Shown here: positions 63,001 to 64,000 of the stretch, piece by piece
How the letters are laid out: every line of letters starts with the position of its first letter
Position numbering within the stretch: position 1 is the first letter of the stretch
Origin: Owenia fusiformis
Taxonomy: Eukaryota; Annelida; Polychaeta; Sabellida; Oweniidae
Direction of reading: 5' to 3'
Assembly (NCBI GenBank): GCA_903813345.2
Contig: CAIIXF020000003.1
Span: 7,961,815 to 8,025,814, forward strand
DNA: 64,000 bases
Notes under the pieces: model-generated
The model's database searches: none
Told to the model about the DNA's origin: nothing
Seen by the model: the letters and a program-made list of their open reading frames with translations, nothing else
Made by a program: the position numbers and the translations under genes

Positions 63001-63970
63001 AGTATTGACATTATATAACATTCAGAATACCTCTACGTTTTGATTTTAATACGAACACAATCTTCAATTAAGAACCTTCTTTTTGCATTGTAAATATCAA
63101 AGCTCTAAAAAGGACAGTTTTGGATGCACGGTCGAAGATGGCCGAAGACTCTAAAAGGAATTTGATTGGTTCTTTAAAGCATCTTCGGCCATCTTCATGA
63201 TTTTAACATCTTGGATGACAAAATGAGATGTATCGGTGCTCTCCCGATGTAGAAATTGATGGAAAAATATTGCATTTGAATTTGGAGAATTTGGAGACTG
63301 TTCCACATGTGGTCAAAGTTTTTTTTGGGATCTGTTTTTAAATATAGATGGCATCGCAATCAATCTGTTTTACAATTATCTGCTAGTGCTGCCATCTTTA
63401 TATCGCCCTAAAACGTACATCTACTTACTATTCCACATATGGTCAAAGTTCCTGTTGGCATCTGTTCCAATGCAGTCTTCGTCCCACGTTGGAGACATAG
63501 TCTTTCGCCACATTCTGTCCTATTTAATATAAAGTAAATCCTTAGTACTCTCCCTTCAAAAAGTTTGGCAATGGGATCTTCTCTTTTGCACCACATGTTT
63601 AAAGCCCGTTTATGTTCAACGATGTTAACAAATTCATCACTAATTTTTGAACAAAATTAAGATTACGAGAACTTTTCAACTCTGCAAATAGATAAAACCT
63701 TGACCTTAATACGCTTTAACAGACTATCCGGTTGGTTGCCACACTTTTGGAGGGGGTGTATATTTATTTGATGGCTTGTATTCTCATTATTTTGGAATTA
63801 TTAAAACTAGGAACAAAGAATCATGTATCATTCTAAATCCAATCAGGCCATGGACTTACCACGTTCCATGTATTGAGGTATCCATCAACATTGATCAATG
63901 GCATTATGTACCAGTCATAGTTGTCCAGGAGTGGGGTAACACTAGCGTCGGTGCCATATCCCGTGAGCAG
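47841..63970 (-). CDS. M14A metallocarboxypeptidase, 3' five exons (5' part beyond window)
   Basis: This is a zinc carboxypeptidase that removes C-terminal residues, normally secreted or cell-surface. Exons in order are 63970-63860, 63519-63429, 50319-50117 (or to 50105), 49051-48967 and 48019-47841, with matching phases. Visible active-site elements are DANRNFD (Asn-Arg, substrate carboxylate), the third zinc ligand in FITVHSAAQLLL, Tyr248 in ILYPSSGTSRDW (the codon is split by the intron) and the catalytic Glu in YTVELPGFGWGF. The HxxE zinc site and Arg127 would lie in upstream exons outside the window. Position 255 (bovine CPA numbering) is Arg, as in CPO, which cuts acidic residues. The Tyr198-equivalent is Ala. 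A 13.1-kb intron carries other genes. Confidence 0.9.
48443..48937. mobile_element. GC-rich MITE in a carboxypeptidase intron
   Basis: The ends ACACCCCAGTCACATTT and AAATGTGACTGGGGTGT are perfect inverted copies. The interior repeats TGCGGCGAGCGTAGAAA and GGTCGCCGTAG-type blocks in both orientations and is much richer in GC than its surroundings. Confidence 0.88.
48967..49051 (-). CDS. Carboxypeptidase exon
   Basis: The exon has 85 nt after TTTCAG. It encodes MRVGNAWADAIEDNRGTIYP and VGTSNDIL plus one base, before a GTAGGT donor. The next exon supplies AT, restoring the active-site Tyr codon. Confidence 0.87.
49034..49600 (-). repeat. Minisatellite derived from an exon/intron boundary
   Basis: About sixteen degenerate units of CATTACCAACACGCATCTGA plus AACAAAGGCATG extend from the real exon edge (49051) into the intron. 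On the minus strand each unit reads TTTCAGATGCGTGTTGGTAA, copying the true splice acceptor and the first coding bases. The period is about 33 bp with some longer units. Confidence 0.9.
49601..50104. other. Carboxypeptidase intron remainder
   Basis: An inverted pair of about 60 bp lies at 49704-49810: GGAAAATGCAACACCATCCTCC and GGGTTCCAGAC, against GTTCTGGAGGCCTGTGTTCG and GAGGATGAAGCAACAC. Sparse ACCAACA/GCATGC remnants of the minisatellite follow. No gene is seen. Confidence 0.5.
50117..50319 (-). CDS. Carboxypeptidase exon with third zinc-ligand His
   Basis: The exon begins with two bases completing a codon after CTCTCCAG. It encodes GIGTNDDPCAQTYAGERAFS, then SEVEALAVGNFIMPRASEFI and FITVHSAAQLLLLPWGYT, ending YDEL at a GTGAGC donor. 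An alternative GTACAT donor 12 bp on (exon to 50105) would add VSNQ in frame. Confidence 0.9.
50733..50880. repeat. 148-bp imperfect palindrome
   Basis: TTAAGCCCTGGACTCAGTAC at the left faces GTATTGAGTCTTGGGCTTAA at the right, with GGAATGACCATTCC and AGGAATGGTCATT inside. This is a small foldback MITE. Confidence 0.8.
51018..51325. repeat. 308-bp imperfect palindrome
   Basis: TTCACGCGTTGTAGGCAGAA at the left is inverted at the right (ATTCTGCCTACAACGTGTGAA). The arms continue through ACTTAAGT and ATAAACGGTAT near the centre. It is a foldback MITE about 700 bp upstream of the cGLR start. Confidence 0.83.
51970..51981 (-). promoter_or_regulatory. IRF/ETS-composite-like site upstream of cGLR
   Basis: The minus-strand reading GGAACCGAAACT fits the GGAANNGAAA composite and the ISRE half-site form bound by interferon-regulatory factors in vertebrates. 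It lies about 90 bp before the preferred ATG. A single short match can occur by chance. Confidence 0.3.
52070..53377 (+). CDS. cGAS-like receptor (Mab-21 nucleotidyltransferase), intact and intronless
   Basis: cGAS-like receptors sense foreign nucleic acid and make cyclic dinucleotides that activate STING. From the preferred start the protein has 435 residues. The nucleotidyltransferase signature is complete: GS at 71-72 in CGSYSDNLKIMEPDEFDFKM, metal-binding Glu84 and Asp86 in that stretch, and a third acidic residue (Asp222 or Asp224) in LCTTDIDLCFCIE. The Mab-21 helical half follows, with HRQLLLTLKYIVNLMRE at 281-297. A Cys-Cys pair in AGCCGTFAHW (253-262) lies roughly where cGAS has its zinc loop, but a full zinc site is not evident. 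A second ATG at 52040 is 10 codons upstream with a weak context (T at -3); the ATG at 52070 has G at -3 and G at +4. AATAAA lies at 53408. The ligand and product cannot be told from sequence. Confidence 0.9.
   Translation: MAASGSEPSRQKVKQLEDFVKYTSESVDIKNRYPCEQLDKHASYVKKLVETINEKNGEYNPVFKSRVEPCGSYSDNLKIMEPDEFDFKMVMDLSKQPGINVTDVEPECGYKAWGYGYVIVGPEVETLDLPTTVNSRDEYSKQVRLSNEFISINVKQAVIRSLEHIENVNFIGERKLDDPEECTRIYNPGEISIHTDPKRNNHTPGHGPSIWLRVGTELCTTDIDLCFCIEKLQKSPSTSESRKFLIYTDDTMAGCCGTFAHWLESVIDPPGDRVMQLNVKHRQLLLTLKYIVNLMRECWSGDLNNTLYYNMSSYFLKTVLVHHEKTCQARNVGECFENVIEMFCEWDTNSNTFHIGDVTYVRDIHYNRNLKARQLVVIGVVWFFQQIRHSPTHSALWRSILDSDASKEEFLIRFREQCHFKALKDGATKMGLKLW
53408..53413 (+). terminator. cGLR polyadenylation signal (AATAAA)
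   Basis: AATAAA lies 31 bp after the cGLR stop codon. Confidence 0.5.
54421..54481. repeat. Short hairpin with perfect 13-bp arms
   Basis: ACAGGGTGTCCAT at 54421-54433 and ATGGACACCCTGT at 54469-54481 are exact inverted copies around a 35-nt loop. It may be the remnant of a small MITE. Confidence 0.7.
54643..55063 (+). CDS. 55-codon two-exon small ORF overlapping the PBZ-GTPase start
   Basis: Join 54643-54729 (29 codons) and 54983-55063 (26 codons plus TAA), with a GTAAGT donor and a TTATAG acceptor. The peptide starts MAVKSAVYQLIKRGIPFMIG, followed by YTIVHTRSLEVRFGGYAHYT, and has one hydrophobic stretch (residues 14-23). Its last 20 bases overlap the ATG of the downstream GTPase (55044) in another frame. 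It may be a regulatory upstream ORF of that gene or an independent small protein that shares the exon. I do not recognise a family. Confidence 0.45.
55044..55201 (+). CDS. PBZ-AIG1 exon 1 (myristoylation site, PBZ finger 1)
   Basis: The exon runs 158 nt from ATG to a GTACAT donor and ends after HIDC plus two bases. In the transcript it is probably preceded by the part from the acceptor at 54983. Confidence 0.75.
55044..57286 (+). CDS. AIG1/GIMAP-type GTPase with N-terminal double PBZ fingers
   Basis: Join 55044-55201, 55667-55758 and 56493-57286 gives 347 residues, with junction phases 2 and 1 fitting exactly. The N-terminus MGNSSSK matches the N-myristoylation pattern. PBZ finger 1 is Cys23-x5-Cys29-x6-His36-x5-His42 (CRQFADCVNESKEH then YIH), the canonical spacing. 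Finger 2 is Cys58-x5-Cys64-x7-His72-x5-His78 (CWYWEKCHRKDGTEH then YLHP). PBZ modules bind poly(ADP-ribose). The GTPase follows: P-loop GKTGAGKS at 98-105, a switch Thr region, DSPG (G3), and the AIG1-specific helix region LSAPGPHVFLITIEIGRYTK. The C-terminus (FQKFVTFSEKLKRLIFQSIF) is amphipathic. GIMAPs act on membranes in immune cells; the combination suggests a PAR-sensing immune GTPase, which is inference. Confidence 0.85.
55222..55336. mobile_element. 115-bp MITE with poly-G and poly-C tracts in PBZ-AIG1 intron 1
   Basis: The ends CACTGGCGGATC and GATCCGCCAGTG are exact inverted copies. Inside are runs of G and of C. The element sits only 20 bp after the exon 1 donor. Confidence 0.88.
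55667..55758 (+). CDS. PBZ-AIG1 exon 2 (PBZ finger 2)
   Basis: The exon has 92 nt between TTTTTCAG and a GTAATA donor. It encodes SDRPPCWYWEKCHRKDGTEH and MIKYLHPWELS. The length and phase join exons 1 and 3 without a shift. Confidence 0.85.
56328..56458. repeat. Tandem duplication, 67-bp unit, in PBZ-AIG1 intron 2
   Basis: ACGTGGCGGACATCTTGCTT through ATGTGTCTTGTTACATCATA is followed directly by a copy differing at only a few bases (starting 56395). Confidence 0.9.
56493..57286 (+). CDS. PBZ-AIG1 exon 3 (AIG1 GTPase domain)
   Basis: The exon follows TCGCTTTCAG. It begins VIDGTEDEIRIVLIGKTGAG and runs to TAA at 57284-57286. It holds the entire GTP-binding domain and C-terminal helices. Confidence 0.92.
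57338..58090 (+). repeat. Left cluster of TAACGTGCGTGACG motifs (four copies)
   Basis: Copies lie at 57338, 57503, 57676 and 58060. The last two are followed 8-17 bp later by TTGACACGA. Spacing is 165, 173 and 384 bp. The sequence between copies is AT-rich and not visibly related from interval to interval. Confidence 0.9.
58761..59687 (-). CDS. PHD-finger protein of transposon-associated type (partial)
   Basis: Join 59687-59053 and 58868-58761. Phases agree (phase 1 in, phase 0 at the internal junction), giving 246 codons from the first visible acceptor. The start reads KHYFGSRHGKSPSDGESAVC, a His-Gly-Lys-x-x-x-Asp-Gly motif seen at the C-terminal side of many uncharacterised, multi-copy invertebrate ORFs linked to transposons. 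A lysine-rich middle follows. The end forms a PHD finger across the splice: CVKC, then WIMCTSCKRWAHESC, then CHKC (Cys4-His-Cys3). An upstream exon, probably with the enzymatic part, was not found; the frame also runs open to a possible ATG at 59733. The gene lies between the two motif clusters. Confidence 0.65.
59734..61060. other. Non-coding stretch right of the PHD gene
   Basis: No gene is recognised. The inverted blocks CTTCCGGCTTTCGGGTCG (about 59919) and GCCTGAAAGCCGGAAG (about 60480), and CTAATAGTCCATGGTATGA (about 59789) against TCATACCATGGACTATAACG (about 60615), form the ends of an inverted-repeat structure spanning about 59780-60640. Confidence 0.5.
59785..60640. mobile_element. 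Possible MITE with inverted ends, about 0.86 kb
   Basis: CATCTCCTAATAGTCCATGG near the left is inverted near the right (CCATGGACTATAACG, preceded by AGGACGT-type sequence at about 60600). An inner pair, ACTTCCGGCTTTCGGG and CCTGAAAGCCGGAAGT, lies symmetrically. The arms are imperfect and the boundaries uncertain. Confidence 0.5.
61066..61977. repeat. Right cluster of TAACGTGCGTGACG motifs (seven copies)
   Basis: Copies lie at 61077-61090 (inverted), 61364, 61575, 61591, 61760, 61935 and 61964-61977 (inverted). TTTGACACC or TTGACACGAA follows most copies by 0-4 bp. Spacing on the plus strand is about 169-227 bp for the last copies, close to that of the left cluster. Confidence 0.9.
61935..61977. 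repeat. 43-bp nested palindrome made from two motif copies
   Basis: TAACGTGCGTG (61935-61945) and CACGCACGTTA (61967-61977) are perfect inverted arms. Between them ATGGTGTTTGACACCAT (61946-61962) is itself a 7-bp-arm palindrome. It lies at the right edge of the motif array. Confidence 0.88.
62312..62560 (+). CDS. Small hydrophobic ORF, unknown
   Basis: The frame is open from about 62300 to TAA at 62558-62560. It reads ELLSDELLKKTHIRDAIVRG, a basic helix, then PVLKAIFPVISGLGMILTRV and MIGGILSGLGLVGTGVNALL, two glycine-zipper-like hydrophobic segments. The first ATG comes only mid-way, at about residue 42 of the open stretch, so it would need an upstream exon; no convincing acceptor in this frame was found. 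The composition strongly suggests a membrane-active peptide segment, but no family is recognised and no function is assigned. Confidence 0.3.
   Translation, partial: VILELLSDELLKKTHIRDAIVRGLHKAKPVLKAIFPVISGLGMILTRVKHPIATMIGGILSGLGLVGTGVNALLEYMLPNIE
62747..62935. repeat. Three tandem 66-bp units
   Basis: TACTGAAGATAATGTACTTA plus ATGACTTTATGAA and a (TGTAC)n tail starts at 62747, 62813 and 62879. Confidence 0.9.
63134..63196. repeat. Hairpin with perfect 15-bp arms
   Basis: GAAGATGGCCGAAGA at 63134-63148 and TCTTCGGCCATCTTC at 63182-63196 are exact inverted copies, extending imperfectly through CTCTAAA and TTTAAAG. Confidence 0.85.
63297..63342 (-). pseudogene. Partial duplicate of a carboxypeptidase exon
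   Basis: The minus-strand reading TDPKKNFDHMWNS parallels TDANRNFDHMWNS of the real exon at 63429-63519 over about 40 bp without a frameshift. The donor has become GTCTCC and the substrate-binding Asn-Arg is lost (Lys-Lys). It lies about 130 bp downstream of the genuine exon. Confidence 0.6.
63429..63519 (-). CDS. Carboxypeptidase exon with Asn-Arg substrate-binding motif
   Basis: The exon has 91 nt, starts in phase 0 and ends with one extra base at a GTAAGT donor. It encodes DRMWRKTMSPTWDEDCIGTD followed by ANRNFDHMWN. Confidence 0.92.
63860..63970 (-). CDS. Carboxypeptidase exon (active-site cleft strand)
   Basis: The exon has 37 codons in phase 0, between TATTTTTCAG and GTAAGT. It encodes LLTGYGTDASVTPLLDNYDW and then YIMPLINVDGYLNTWNV, the standard central strand of M14 carboxypeptidases. 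Upstream exons lie past the right edge. Confidence 0.92.
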
Positions 63971-64000
63971 CTGAAAAATAGTACGAGGGTGAGACAAAAA

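Larger units (their letters stand above)
50320..63428 (-). other. 13.1-kb carboxypeptidase intron hosting nested genes
   Basis: The flanking exons agree in phase (one base, then two bases, make a codon), so this stretch reads as a single intron. It contains the cGLR gene, the PBZ-AIG1 gene, a PHD-finger gene and several foldback elements. The alternative is that two partial carboxypeptidase genes lie here; the exon order and phases argue against that. Confidence 0.7.

Noticed and set aside
1-64000. Bacterial or viral origin of the window
   Set aside because: Consistent GT-AG introns in EXOSC4, OPLAH and the carboxypeptidase, and metazoan transposon families, show an animal genome; no viral gene set was seen.
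1-64000. tRNA or rRNA genes
   Set aside because: I saw no cloverleaf-compatible sequence with A and B boxes and no rRNA-like stretch, though a covariance-model scan was not possible.

Overview
This is an AT-rich, repeat-dense animal nuclear window with GT-AG introns. The gene set and the interspersed repeats suggest a lophotrochozoan, most likely a mollusc, but the species cannot be fixed from the sequence. Clear genes lie almost entirely right of 29.9 kb. They were found by joining short exons whose splice sites and reading phases agree.

Layout. Positions 1-2.8 kb hold a broken EnSpm/CACTA-type transposase. Positions 2.8-29.9 kb are mostly repeat: ten copies of a 46-bp unit (6.88-7.33 kb), a mariner-family remnant with about 190-bp inverted ends (10.69-11.78 kb), a large nested tandem-repeat domain (12.5-19.6 kb), a foldback element (22.46-23.56 kb) and a decayed transposase-like gene (24.2-25.3 kb). 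Positions 29.9-39.1 kb hold the first two coding exons of 5-oxoprolinase (OPLAH, minus strand), separated by an 8.9-kb repeat-filled intron. Its remaining exons were not located. Only 252 bp away, transcribed in the opposite direction, starts a complete three-exon EXOSC4 (exosome subunit RRP41, 245 aa), ending at 47.0 kb. The shared promoter contains a perfect TCTCGCGAGA element.

Positions 47.8-64 kb hold the 3' part of an M14 metallocarboxypeptidase on the minus strand. Five exons are visible and the gene continues beyond the right edge. Its specificity position carries Arg, as in the acidic-residue-specific enzyme CPO. A 13-kb intron of this gene contains three other units: an intronless cGAS-like receptor (Mab-21 fold, plus strand), a three-exon AIG1/GIMAP-type GTPase (plus strand) whose N-terminus carries an apparent myristoylation signal and two PBZ (poly-ADP-ribose-binding) zinc fingers, and a two-exon PHD-finger protein (minus strand) of transposon-associated type.

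The PHD gene is bracketed by two clusters of a conserved motif (TAACGTGCGTGACG followed by TTGACACGAA). Eleven copies are spread over 4.6 kb, often about 170 bp apart in otherwise unrelated sequence. This looks like the subterminal repeats of an undescribed mobile element. The cGLR and the PBZ-GTPase side by side suggest a small innate-immune island inside the carboxypeptidase intron. The PBZ-AIG1 fusion and the motif array are the two signals most worth following.
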